Shown: positions 43,242-50,776 of the stretch, one piece after another
Layout of the letters: each line of letters opens with the position of its first letter
Numbering within the stretch: the stretch's first letter is position 1
NCBI RefSeq assembly: GCF_002864685.1
Contig: NZ_NMQZ01000001.1
Location: forward strand, 62,001-126,000
Length of the DNA: 64,000 bases
DNA from: Alloalcanivorax mobilis
GTDB lineage: Bacteria > Pseudomonadota > Gammaproteobacteria > Pseudomonadales > Alcanivoracaceae
Direction of reading: 5' to 3'
Notes under the pieces: model-generated
What the model saw: the letters and a program-made list of their open reading frames with translations, nothing else
The model's database searches: none
What the model was told of the DNA's origin: nothing
Position numbers and translations under genes: made by a program

Positions 43242-44228
43242 TTAAACGCCGCGAATGTGCCGCTCGCCCAAACGCTCACGATCGTGCGGGGCTGAATAAT
43301 CCAGCCGTGGGCCGATCGGGATGATGCCGTGCGGGTTCACCGTTGGATGGCTGCGAAAATAGTGGTTGCGGATGTGCGCCATATTCACCGTTTCGGCCAC
43401 ACCGGGCAGCTGATACACCTCGCGCAGCAGGCCGTTCAGGTTTGGGTAATCGGCAATGCGCTTGCGGTCGCATTTGAAATGAGTGACGTACACCGGGTCA
43501 AACCGCACCAGCGTGGTCCACAGCCGCAGGTCCGCCTCGGTGAGCGTGTTGCCGACCAGATAACGGCTCTCGCCCAACCGCTGCTCAAGCTGCTCCAGAG
43601 TGTCGAACAGCGCCTGCACTGCTTCGTCGTAGGCCGCCTGGCTGGTGGCGAAACCGGCCTTGTAGACGCCGTTGTTCACGGTGTCATAAACAAGCGCATT
43701 GACCTCATCGATGGCCGGGCGCAGATCCTCTGGGTAATAGTCGCCGGGGCGCGCGCCGAGATCGTCGAAGGCGGTGTTGAGCATGCGGATGATGTCCGCC
43801 GACTCGTTGCTGACGATGGTCTCGCGCTGCTTGTCCCACAGCACCGGCACGGTGACTCGCCCGGTGTAGTGGGGATCGGCCTTCAGGTACAACTGATAAA
43901 GCTTGTCCAGCCGGTACAACCGGTCGCCGGTGGCACCGGGAAAATCGCCGCCCAGCTCCCAGCCGTTTTCCAGCATCAGCGGGTCCACCACCGACACCGG
44001 TATGTGCTGTTCCAGCCCTTTCCAGGCGCGCATCACCAACGCACGGTGCGCCCACGGGCAGGCGTAGGACACGTACAGATGGTAACGGCCGCTCTCAGCC
44101 TTGAAGCGATCATCGCCATCGGCGCTCAGCCAATGGCGAAACTGGCTTTCGGAGCGCTTGAAACGGCCTCCGGTGCTCTTGGTGTCGTACCATTGATCCT
44201 GCCATTTTCCCTCTACCAGCAAACCCAT
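43242..44228 (-). CDS. Glutathionyl-hydroquinone reductase (Xi-class GST family)
   Basis: A 328-residue glutathione transferase of the YqjG/PcpF type. The catalytic motif CPWAH is at residues 57-61 with Cys 57. A C-terminal helical domain follows (YLVGNTLTEADLRLWTTLVRF, first 20 residues are the key part). It removes glutathione from glutathionyl-hydroquinones. The start ATG at 44228 is preceded by AAGGAGAG, part of which is contributed by a tandem repeat. The pirin gene follows 34 bases later and may be co-transcribed. Confidence 0.92.
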   Translation of the reverse strand: MGLLVEGKWQDQWYDTKSTGGRFKRSESQFRHWLSADGDDRFKAESGRYHLYVSYACPWAHRALVMRAWKGLEQHIPVSVVDPLMLENGWELGGDFPGATGDRLYRLDKLYQLYLKADPHYTGRVTVPVLWDKQRETIVSNESADIIRMLNTAFDDLGARPGDYYPEDLRPAIDEVNALVYDTVNNGVYKAGFATSQAAYDEAVQALFDTLEQLEQRLGESRYLVGNTLTEADLRLWTTLVRFDPVYVTHFKCDRKRIADYPNLNGLLREVYQLPGVAETVNMAHIRNHYFRSHPTVNPHGIIPIGPRLDYSAPHDRERLGERHIRGV

Positions 44229-44236
44229 AGGGCTCT

Positions 44237-44296
44237 CCTTCGTTGTGCGTGCCTTCGTTGTGCGTGCCTTCGTTGTGCGTGCCTGCGTTGTGCGTG
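44237..44296. repeat. Tandem 15-bp repeat upstream of the hydroquinone reductase
   Basis: Four copies of a 15-bp unit (CCTTCGTTGTGCGTG; the fourth has one change). It ends 9 bases from the start codon on the minus strand. On that strand the last unit reads CACGCACAACGAAGG, and its AAGG end merges with GAGAG to form the ribosome binding site. Confidence 0.93.
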
Positions 44297-44309
44297 CGTC
44301 AAGCCCGCC

Positions 44310-44936
44310 TCAGGCGGACGTTTTCTCATCGAACTGTTGCAATTGCGCGGCGATCCGCGCCTGGGCGCGCAGCAGCGCCTGGTTCTTCACGTCTTCACCA
44401 ATGTTCAGCCCTTCGGCGTAAACGAATTCCACATCGGTGAGGCCAATAAAAGCGAGGATCGTTTTCACGAACTGCGTGGAGGTTTCATGGGGCTGCCCCT
44501 GGTGAATACCACCGTGGGTGGCGAACACCCTCACCGGCTTGTCCGCGACCAGGCCCACCGGACCCTGCTCGGTGTACTTGAAGGTCAGCCCGGCGCGGGC
44601 GATGTGGTCGAACCAGGCTTTGAACTGGCTGGGTACGCTGAAGTTGTACATGGGCAGGCCGATCACCACCAGGTCGGCGTTGTTCAACTCCTCGACCAGA
44701 GAGTCCGATTGTGCCAGCACCGCCCGCTGAGCGTCGTTGAGCGTGTCGCTGAAACCGCGCAAGGCACCGGCGCGCTCCAGATCCAGATGCGGCACGCCGT
44801 CGGTGATCAGGTCACGGACCACCACCCCGGTGCCGGGGTGCGCCGCCTGATAACCCTCGATAAACCGCCGCGCCAACTGGCTGGACTGCCCCTGGTCACC
44901 GAAAATGCTGTTTTGCAGGTACAAAATGCTGGCCAT
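44310..44936 (-). CDS. azoR: FMN-dependent NADH-azoreductase
   Basis: A 208-residue flavodoxin-fold FMN enzyme. The N-terminal segment ASILYLQNSIFGDQGQSSQL and the MYNFSVPSQFKAWFDHIARA segment match the AzoR family, which reduces quinones and azo compounds with NADH. GGAGA lies before the ATG at 44936. It is divergent from a LysR gene, which suggests induction by quinones or electrophiles. Confidence 0.93.
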   Translation of the reverse strand: MASILYLQNSIFGDQGQSSQLARRFIEGYQAAHPGTGVVVRDLITDGVPHLDLERAGALRGFSDTLNDAQRAVLAQSDSLVEELNNADLVVIGLPMYNFSVPSQFKAWFDHIARAGLTFKYTEQGPVGLVADKPVRVFATHGGIHQGQPHETSTQFVKTILAFIGLTDVEFVYAEGLNIGEDVKNQALLRAQARIAAQLQQFDEKTSA

Positions 44937-45006
44937 CTTTATTCTCCGTGTTCTGACCGGGCCGCGACCCGGCATGGGGGTAAGTGTGCGATGACCCCAT
45001 TGTCTT

Positions 45007-45018
45007 TTCTGATCAGAA
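45007..45018. promoter_or_regulatory. Perfect 12-bp palindrome between azoR and lysR
   Basis: TTCTGATCAGAA is a complete palindrome in the 128-base gap between the divergent azoR and LysR genes, and is a candidate binding site of the adjacent regulator. Confidence 0.5.
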
Positions 45019-45064
45019 GATATAAAACGGCATGAATTCGCGATATATGGCCAACTGATTCGAT

Positions 45065-45970
45065 ATGTCGACCAAAATCACCCTGGACCAGTGGCAAGCG
45101 TTGATCGCCGTGGTGGACGAGGGCGGCTACGCCGCCGCCGCCGAAGCCCTGGACAAGAGCCAATCCGCGATCAGTTACGCGGTGCAGAAAATCGAAAGCG
45201 AACTGGGCGTGCGCGCCTTCGCGCTCGAGGGCCGGCGCGCCAAACTTACCGAAACCGGTGATCTGCTCTATCGTCAGGCGAAAATGCTGGTGGAAGAAGC
45301 CGGGCGCATCGAGAAAACGGCGATTCAGTTCGGCCACGGCTGGGAGCCCATGGTGCGACTCACCGCCGACGGTCTGTTTCCCAACGATTACGTGCTGTGC
45401 GCCCTGGCGCAACTGGCCGGCGAGAGCCCGCTGACGCGGGTGGAATTCCTGCAGACGGTGCTCTCCGGAGCCGAAGAGGCGCTGCTGCGCCATGAAGCGG
45501 ATGTGGTGATTACCGGCCACGTGCCGCCGGGTTTCATGGGCGATCACCTGCTGCGCGTGCGCTTCGTGGCGGCGGCGGCGCCTTCCCATCCTCTGCACCA
45601 TCAGGGCCCGCTGGAGCTGGAAGACCTGCGCCCGCACCGCCAATTGGTGATCCGTGACGCCGGCCGCCGGCGCGTCGATTCCGGCTGGCTGGGCGCGGAG
45701 CAACGCTGGACCTTCTCACTGGGCGAGGCCCGCCGTGCCGCCCTGGTGCGCGGCCTGGGGTTCGCCTGGGTGCCGGAGACCGAGATCGGCGATGACCTCG
45801 CCAACGGCGCGCTGCGCCCGTTGCCTCTGAGCCAGGGCGCCGAACGCTATCACGATCTCTATCTGGTCTACGCCGAGGGCCAGTACGCCGGGCGCGCCGC
45901 CCGCTATCTGGGAGATCGCATCAAAGAGGGCGTTACCCAGGGCCTGCCCGAATCGCTCGCCCCCGTCTGA
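45065..45970 (+). CDS. LysR-type transcriptional regulator
   Basis: A 301-residue regulator with an N-terminal helix-turn-helix (residues 8-65: WQALIAVVDEGGYAAAAEAL and SQSAISYAVQKIE) followed by a substrate-binding domain. It is divergent from azoR and is a probable regulator of that gene. No known subfamily could be assigned confidently. The hotdog-like gene follows 37 bases later on the same strand. Confidence 0.9.
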   Translation: MSTKITLDQWQALIAVVDEGGYAAAAEALDKSQSAISYAVQKIESELGVRAFALEGRRAKLTETGDLLYRQAKMLVEEAGRIEKTAIQFGHGWEPMVRLTADGLFPNDYVLCALAQLAGESPLTRVEFLQTVLSGAEEALLRHEADVVITGHVPPGFMGDHLLRVRFVAAAAPSHPLHHQGPLELEDLRPHRQLVIRDAGRRRVDSGWLGAEQRWTFSLGEARRAALVRGLGFAWVPETEIGDDLANGALRPLPLSQGAERYHDLYLVYAEGQYAGRAARYLGDRIKEGVTQGLPESLAPV

Positions 45971-46007
45971 TTCACCGCCCCGACCGGGCCATCACCCAGA
46001 GACCACC

Positions 46008-46721
46008 ATGACCGACGCCAATATTCACATTGCCACCCGCTTCAATGGCCCGCCGGGTTCCGCCAATGGCGGCTATATCTGCGGCTGCCTGGCCGAACAC
46101 ACCGGCGCCGCCTGCGTGGAAACGCGCCTGATGGCGCCACCGCCGCTGGCCACCGATTTGCCGTTGCGACGCGATCAGGACGAGCTGTTCGCCCTGCACG
46201 GGGAGCGCCCGGTGGCCCGCGCCCGCCGCGCCGAGCTGCCGCCCATAACGGTGCCGGCGGCGCCCACCCTGGCCGAGGCGCGCGCGGCGGAGCAGCACTT
46301 CGTCGGCTTCACCGAGCACGCCTTCCCCGGCTGCTACGTGTGCGGCCCGCAACGCCAGGACGGGCTGCGCCTGTTTCCCGGCTGGCTGGACGACCGGCGC
46401 GCGGTGGCCTGCGCCTGGACCCCGGGCAACGAGCTCGGCGACGGGCACGGGCGGGTGGCCTTGCCGCAGCTTTACGCGGCGCTGGATTGCCCGGGCTCGT
46501 TCGCGCTGGCGCGCGATCCTGGCAACTGGGTGGTGCTCGGCAGTTTCACCGTGCAGGTGGACGAGGCACCGCGCCTGGGCGAGGATCATGTGATCCTCGG
46601 CTGGGCGGAAGGCCGCGATGGCCGGAAACTGTTCGCCGGTACCGCGGTCTTTGATCCACGGGGCCGCTGTCTGGCCAAAGCCCACGCGGTGTGGGTGCAA
46701 ATTCCCGCCGGCTCCCGTTGA
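46008..46721 (+). CDS. Hotdog-fold thioesterase-like protein with a CxxC motif
   Basis: A 237-residue protein of uncertain function. The N-terminal FNGPPGSANGGYICGCLAEH resembles acyl-CoA thioesterase/hotdog starts, and TVQVDEAPRLGEDHVILGWA and ...GRCLAKAHAVWVQ resemble the second half of such folds. It has a CYVC pair (Cys 109 and 112), giving HAFPGCYVCGPQRQDGLRLF, which is not a standard catalytic feature. I do not recognise a specific activity. It is downstream of a LysR gene and may be in the same unit. Confidence 0.55.
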   Translation: MTDANIHIATRFNGPPGSANGGYICGCLAEHTGAACVETRLMAPPPLATDLPLRRDQDELFALHGERPVARARRAELPPITVPAAPTLAEARAAEQHFVGFTEHAFPGCYVCGPQRQDGLRLFPGWLDDRRAVACAWTPGNELGDGHGRVALPQLYAALDCPGSFALARDPGNWVVLGSFTVQVDEAPRLGEDHVILGWAEGRDGRKLFAGTAVFDPRGRCLAKAHAVWVQIPAGSR

Positions 46722-46782
46722 CGCCACCGTGGCGGCGGCGACCTATACTGGCGTGGTGAATGATCACCAACGGAGAGAGACC

Positions 46783-47313
46783 ATGCGTGCGTTCGCCCTG
46801 ATGTTGGTACTGCTCATGAGTGGCTGTGTCAGCCCGGTGGTGGTTGACCATCGTGCCGGCACCGACTACAGCCGTTACCAGACCTACGCCATCGACCCGC
46901 CCTCCGGCGACAGCGAAATGCTCAGCCTGGACGGCCAGCGGGTGCAGCAGGCGGTGAAGGAAACCCTCGCCAACGGGCCGCTCAAAGCGGCGGACAAGGA
47001 TCAGGCGGATCTGCTGCTGCGCTACCAGTTCACGCCGGTGGAGCGCTTCAGCGGCAATACCTTCTCATTCGGGCTGGGCTTCTGGCGCAACAACTATGGC
47101 CTGAGCACCAGCACCCCGGTGGAGGGCGAGACCGAGAAGGAATATCGCCTGCAACTGGCACTGGTGGAGCCGGGTAGCAAGGAAGTGGTCTGGCAGGCCA
47201 CCAGCCGCGATACCCTCTATCTGGAAATGAACAGCCAGCACCGGCTGGAACGCATCAACGCCATGGTCACGGAAATGTTCAAACGCTACCCGCCCGGGGC
47301 CAGCGCAAAGTAA
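46783..47313 (+). CDS. DUF4136-type lipoprotein
   Basis: A 176-residue probable outer membrane lipoprotein. The signal ends in a lipobox LLMSGC with the acylated Cys at residue 15. The mature domain begins SPVVVDHRAGTDYSRYQTYAI, typical of DUF4136 (first 20 residues are the relevant part). AGAGAGA precedes the ATG at 46783. Function is unknown. It ends inside the 3' end of the convergent histidine kinase gene. Confidence 0.85.
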   Translation: MRAFALMLVLLMSGCVSPVVVDHRAGTDYSRYQTYAIDPPSGDSEMLSLDGQRVQQAVKETLANGPLKAADKDQADLLLRYQFTPVERFSGNTFSFGLGFWRNNYGLSTSTPVEGETEKEYRLQLALVEPGSKEVVWQATSRDTLYLEMNSQHRLERINAMVTEMFKRYPPGASAK

Positions 47314-48604
47314 CCGTCAGCCCGCCGCCGGCGGTGTCACCCAGCTCGACCCGGCCGCCGGTGCGCGCCATGATGGTGGCGACAATCGCCAGCCCCAGCC
47401 CCTGACCGCCACCCCGGCCGCGCCAGCCCCGATCCAGCGCCCGCTGGCGCTGTCCAGGGGTCAACCCGGGGCCATGATCTTCCACCACCACCGCGCAGCC
47501 GTCCTTGCCCAGCGGTTCGCAGCGCAGCGTCAGCGCCGCCCCGGCGGGGCTGTGCCGCACCGCATTCTCGAGCACATTGCGCACCGCGATGCGCACCAGC
47601 CCCTCCGGCGCCGCCGGCAGCAGATCGTCACCGCCGCGCGCGCTCACCCGCAGGCCGTGATCGTTGATCACGCCAGCCAGCTCCGCCAGCACCCCCGCCA
47701 CCAGCTCCGACAGCGGCGGGCAGGGCGTGCCGCTGACCGGCGCGCCGTCTTCCCGTGCCAGTGCCAGCAGTTGATCCAGGCTGCGCCCCAGGCGCAGCGC
47801 CGCCTGCTCGGCGGCAACCCGGGCGCGCTCGGATTTTTCTCCTTCGGTGAGGCCGGCCACCTGAAGCTGGGTGCGGATCGCCGCCAGCGGCGTGCGCAGT
47901 TCATGGGCCAGATCGTCGGTCAGGCGGCGCTCGCGGGACAACGCTTCGCGCACCCGCGCCAACCAGCCGTTCAGGGTCGCCACCATCGGCATCAGTTCCG
48001 CCGCGCCACGGGGTCCGCTCAGCGGTGTGTCATCGTCCAGACCGCGCTCGGCGATCTGCCGGCGCAGCCCGGCCAGCGGTTGCAGCGCCCGGCCCACCGC
48101 CCACCACACCAGCGCCAGGCTGGCGAGCAGGCCGGCGGCCAGGCTGATCAGCAACACCAGTGCCACCTGGCGCATGAAATCCGTACGGCCGCGCATACGC
48201 TCCGCCGACGCCACTTTCAGCGCGCCCTGGGTAATGGTGTAAACCCGCCATTGCTCGCCGCCCACCTGGCGCTCGGCAAAGCCGTCCGTGGCGGTCGCCA
48301 GGCGCCCGCGCGGGGCGCCGGCGGAACGGGCCAGAATCTCACCACGCAGGCCGCTCACCTCGCAGGCGATGCCGCCCAGTGGCATGCCGCCACGATCCTT
48401 CAACTGGATGCCGCCACGCGCGGCCTGCTCGTCCACCAGCGACACCACCATCTTGGCGGAGGCCGCCAGCCGCTCATCGAGCACCGTGGCCAGCCGGCTC
48501 TTCACCTCGCCATGCAGCCACAACGCCAGCAACAGCCACAGCAGCGACAGGCTCAGCCCGATGCCCACCAGCAAACGGCCACGCAGACGTGCCGGGCCGA
48601 TCAT
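47279..48604 (-). CDS. Sensor histidine kinase (two-component)
   Basis: A 441-residue inner membrane sensor kinase. It has an N-terminal membrane segment, a periplasmic domain of about 120 residues, a second membrane helix (VALVLLISLAAGLLASLALV) and a HAMP-like linker. The phosphoacceptor His 234 is in LAHELRTPLAAIR, and the ATP-binding parts are NVLENAVRHS and EDHGPGLTPG with GQGLGLAIV. It forms an overlapping pair with the response regulator gene. Its last 35 bases overlap the lipoprotein gene on the other strand. The signal is unknown; divergent disulfide-bond genes suggest redox stress. Confidence 0.92.
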   Translation of the reverse strand: MIGPARLRGRLLVGIGLSLSLLWLLLALWLHGEVKSRLATVLDERLAASAKMVVSLVDEQAARGGIQLKDRGGMPLGGIACEVSGLRGEILARSAGAPRGRLATATDGFAERQVGGEQWRVYTITQGALKVASAERMRGRTDFMRQVALVLLISLAAGLLASLALVWWAVGRALQPLAGLRRQIAERGLDDDTPLSGPRGAAELMPMVATLNGWLARVREALSRERRLTDDLAHELRTPLAAIRTQLQVAGLTEGEKSERARVAAEQAALRLGRSLDQLLALAREDGAPVSGTPCPPLSELVAGVLAELAGVINDHGLRVSARGGDDLLPAAPEGLVRIAVRNVLENAVRHSPAGAALTLRCEPLGKDGCAVVVEDHGPGLTPGQRQRALDRGWRGRGGGQGLGLAIVATIMARTGGRVELGDTAGGGLTVTLRWPRAGSV

Positions 48605-49263
48605 GGCGGGCTGCCCAGCCGGTAACCTTCGCCACGCACGGTTTCGATCAGCCGGTCACCGAGCTTGCGGCGCAGGCTGTGGATGTGCACCGCCAGGGCG
48701 TTGCTTTCCACCCCGCCGGTCCAGCCGTAGACACGGTCGGCCAGTTCATCGGCGGTCAACACCCGCCCCCGGCTTTGCAACAACGCCAGCAGCAGCGCCC
48801 GCTCCCGACGCGGCAACGGCACCAGACGCTCGCCGCGCCACAGTTCCTGACGCGCCGGATCGAAGCGCAACTCGCCGTACTCGATCAGCGGCGAGGTTCG
48901 CCCCTGGGCACGCCGCAGCAGGGCGTGCAAGCGGGCCGCCAGTTCACTGAGGTCAAAGGGTTTGATCAGATAATCGTCGGCGCCGGCGTTGAGCCCGAGC
49001 ACGCGGTGGTCGACGCCATCGCGGGCGGTCAGCACCAGCACCGATTCCGAGCGGCCCTGGCGCCGCCAGCGGCGCAACAACGTCACGCCGTCTTCATCCG
49101 GCAAGCCCAGATCCAGCACCACCGCGTCGAAATGCACGCTCAACAACGCCGCCGTGGCGGCGGCGGCGCTCTCCACCCAGGCGACCGTGAAGCCGTGCGC
49201 TTCCAGGCCCACCTGAACGCCATCGCCGAGCAGGGCATCGTCTTCAACCAACAACACATGCAT
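48601..49263 (-). CDS. OmpR/PhoB family response regulator
   Basis: A 220-residue regulator. The receiver domain has LVEDDALLGDG and the phosphoacceptor Asp 51 in VVLDLGLPDEDG, with the conserved Lys in DYLIKPFDL. The C-terminal winged helix includes RRERALLLALLQSRGRVLTA and SNALAVHIHSLRRKLGDRLIE. It overlaps the kinase gene by four bases. It is divergent from the TlpA/DsbG pair over about 120 bases, so it likely regulates them. The same gene arrangement, TCS with thiol:disulfide genes, is known in Pseudomonas (PA2476-PA2480). Confidence 0.92.
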   Translation of the reverse strand: MHVLLVEDDALLGDGVQVGLEAHGFTVAWVESAAAATAALLSVHFDAVVLDLGLPDEDGVTLLRRWRRQGRSESVLVLTARDGVDHRVLGLNAGADDYLIKPFDLSELAARLHALLRRAQGRTSPLIEYGELRFDPARQELWRGERLVPLPRRERALLLALLQSRGRVLTADELADRVYGWTGGVESNALAVHIHSLRRKLGDRLIETVRGEGYRLGSPP

Positions 49264-49383
49264 GGGGAAATCTTCGTCGCGTGATCGTTCGGATAATCGG
49301 CCACAGAGTAATCCGGCGGTGATTAACCCGGCGTTAATAGTGGCGCCGGATGCTCACCCCCAATCTTAACCTGGAGAGGCCCC

Positions 49384-50193
49384 ATGACGACCGTATCCCT
49401 GGGCCCGTTGGCCATTCCGCTGGCGCCATTGCCGTGGCTGGTGGCGGTGATGGTCGCCACCCTGGTCGCCGCGCGCCGCAAGCGGCGCGGCCACCCGGGC
49501 GATGCCGAGCCCCTGATTATCTGGCTGGCGGCGGCGGCGCTGATCGGCGCGCGGGCGGCGTTCGTGCTGCGCTATCAGGACCAGTTCACCAGCGTGCTGG
49601 CGATGTTCGACCTGCGTGACGGCGGCCTCTGGTGGCCCGGCGCCCTGGCCGGGCTGGCGGCGGGTATGGCGCTGGCCGCATGGCGGCGCGCGGCGGTGGG
49701 CGAGGCCCTGCACGCCAGCCTCTACGGTGCCTTGGCCGCGGTGCCGGTGGCGGCGGTGGTGGTGTTGCTCAACCCCGCCGGCACCCCCGCTCCGGACGTG
49801 ACGCTTTATCGCCCCGACGGCGGCGATGTCAGCCTGCACCAGGCCCGTGGCCCGGGCGTGACGCTGGTCAATCTCTGGGCCACCTGGTGTCCGCCGTGCC
49901 GCCGCGAGATGCCGGTGCTGGAAGCCGGGCAGCATCACTATCCCCGGGTGCGCTTTCTGTTCGCCAACCAGGGTGAAGACGCGGCCACCATGGCCGCTTA
50001 CCTGAGCGATGCCGATCTTGAGTTAAACGGCGTTTACCTGGACCCCCACGGCGATCTGGCCCGGGCCTGGGGCAGCGGCGCCTTGCCCACCACGGTGCTG
50101 CTCAACGGCGCGGGCGAGGTCATCGATCACCACATCGGGCCACTGTCCGCAGCCGGCCTTCAGCACTTTTTGCAACCCCACCTCAAGGAGTAG
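49384..50193 (+). CDS. TlpA-like thioredoxin protein with membrane N-terminal domain
   Basis: A 269-residue fusion. Residues 1-135 are an integral membrane part with several helices whose LIGARAAFVLRY and DGGLWWPGALAGLAAGMALA segments resemble a degenerate prolipoprotein diacylglyceryl transferase core, but the catalytic His-Gly of the enzyme is absent. Residues about 140-269 form a TlpA/thioredoxin domain with active-site CPPC at 169-172 and a cis-proline segment GALPTTVLL. The periplasmic thioredoxin part likely reduces disulfides, the membrane part may shuttle electrons. It is 7 bases before a DsbG-like gene. Direction of the reaction is inferred. Confidence 0.8.
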   Translation: MTTVSLGPLAIPLAPLPWLVAVMVATLVAARRKRRGHPGDAEPLIIWLAAAALIGARAAFVLRYQDQFTSVLAMFDLRDGGLWWPGALAGLAAGMALAAWRRAAVGEALHASLYGALAAVPVAAVVVLLNPAGTPAPDVTLYRPDGGDVSLHQARGPGVTLVNLWATWCPPCRREMPVLEAGQHHYPRVRFLFANQGEDAATMAAYLSDADLELNGVYLDPHGDLARAWGSGALPTTVLLNGAGEVIDHHIGPLSAAGLQHFLQPHLKE

Positions 50194-50200
50194 ACAGGAC

Positions 50201-50761
50201 ATGCTTAAACCGTATTTCAACGCCTTACTGGTGGCGGCCTTGATGGCGCTGCCCTGGCCGGCCTTCGCCGCCGCCAATCAGGACCGGGTGCTGGCGCTTC
50301 TCGAGAACGCCGCCTGGGTGGCGGAGGGCGCGGATCAGCCGGAGCGGGTGGTGTACACGTTCACCGATATGAACTGCCCTTACTGCGCGCGCCAATGGCA
50401 GGCCATGCAGCCGTATCTGCAGCGCGAGGACAATGCCACCCAGGTGCGGCATATTCTGATCGCCCTGCTGCGGCCCACCAGCCTGCCCAAAGCCGCCGCG
50501 GTACTGGCCGCCGATGATCCGGCCGCCACCTTCGCACAGGCCGAGCGCCATTACGGCCAGCAAGGCGCCGGCCCGGCGCCGTTGAAAACCGTTCCCGCCG
50601 AGCTGGAAAACCAGATTCAGGGCAACACCATTCTGATGATGCGGTTGGGCTTGAAGGGGACACCCGCGACGCTGTTTCTGGACCCGGACGGCAAGCTGCA
50701 AGTGGCGCCCGGGGTGCTCAGTGACGACGCCCTGCGCCGCTATGTGTTCCAGGTGGAGTGA
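50201..50761 (+). CDS. DsbG-like periplasmic thiol:disulfide protein
   Basis: A 186-residue exported thioredoxin-fold protein. The signal peptide ends near AFA (residue 23). CPYC (59-62) is the active site and GLKGTPATLFLDPDG has the cis-proline. It is short, lacking the N-terminal dimerisation domain of E. coli DsbG/DsbC, so it is more like a monomeric DsbA-type or the short DsbG of Pseudomonas. It starts 7 bases after the TlpA-like stop. No DsbD gene is adjacent, so the membrane protein upstream may be its electron partner. Confidence 0.85.
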   Translation: MLKPYFNALLVAALMALPWPAFAAANQDRVLALLENAAWVAEGADQPERVVYTFTDMNCPYCARQWQAMQPYLQREDNATQVRHILIALLRPTSLPKAAAVLAADDPAATFAQAERHYGQQGAGPAPLKTVPAELENQIQGNTILMMRLGLKGTPATLFLDPDGKLQVAPGVLSDDALRRYVFQVE

Positions 50762-50776
50762 GCGTTACCGCCGGGC

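Noticed and set aside
43329-45035. Long open frame on the plus strand across the hydroquinone reductase and azoR genes
   Set aside because: Antisense to two well-supported genes; no domain and an internal stretch made only of the tandem repeat.
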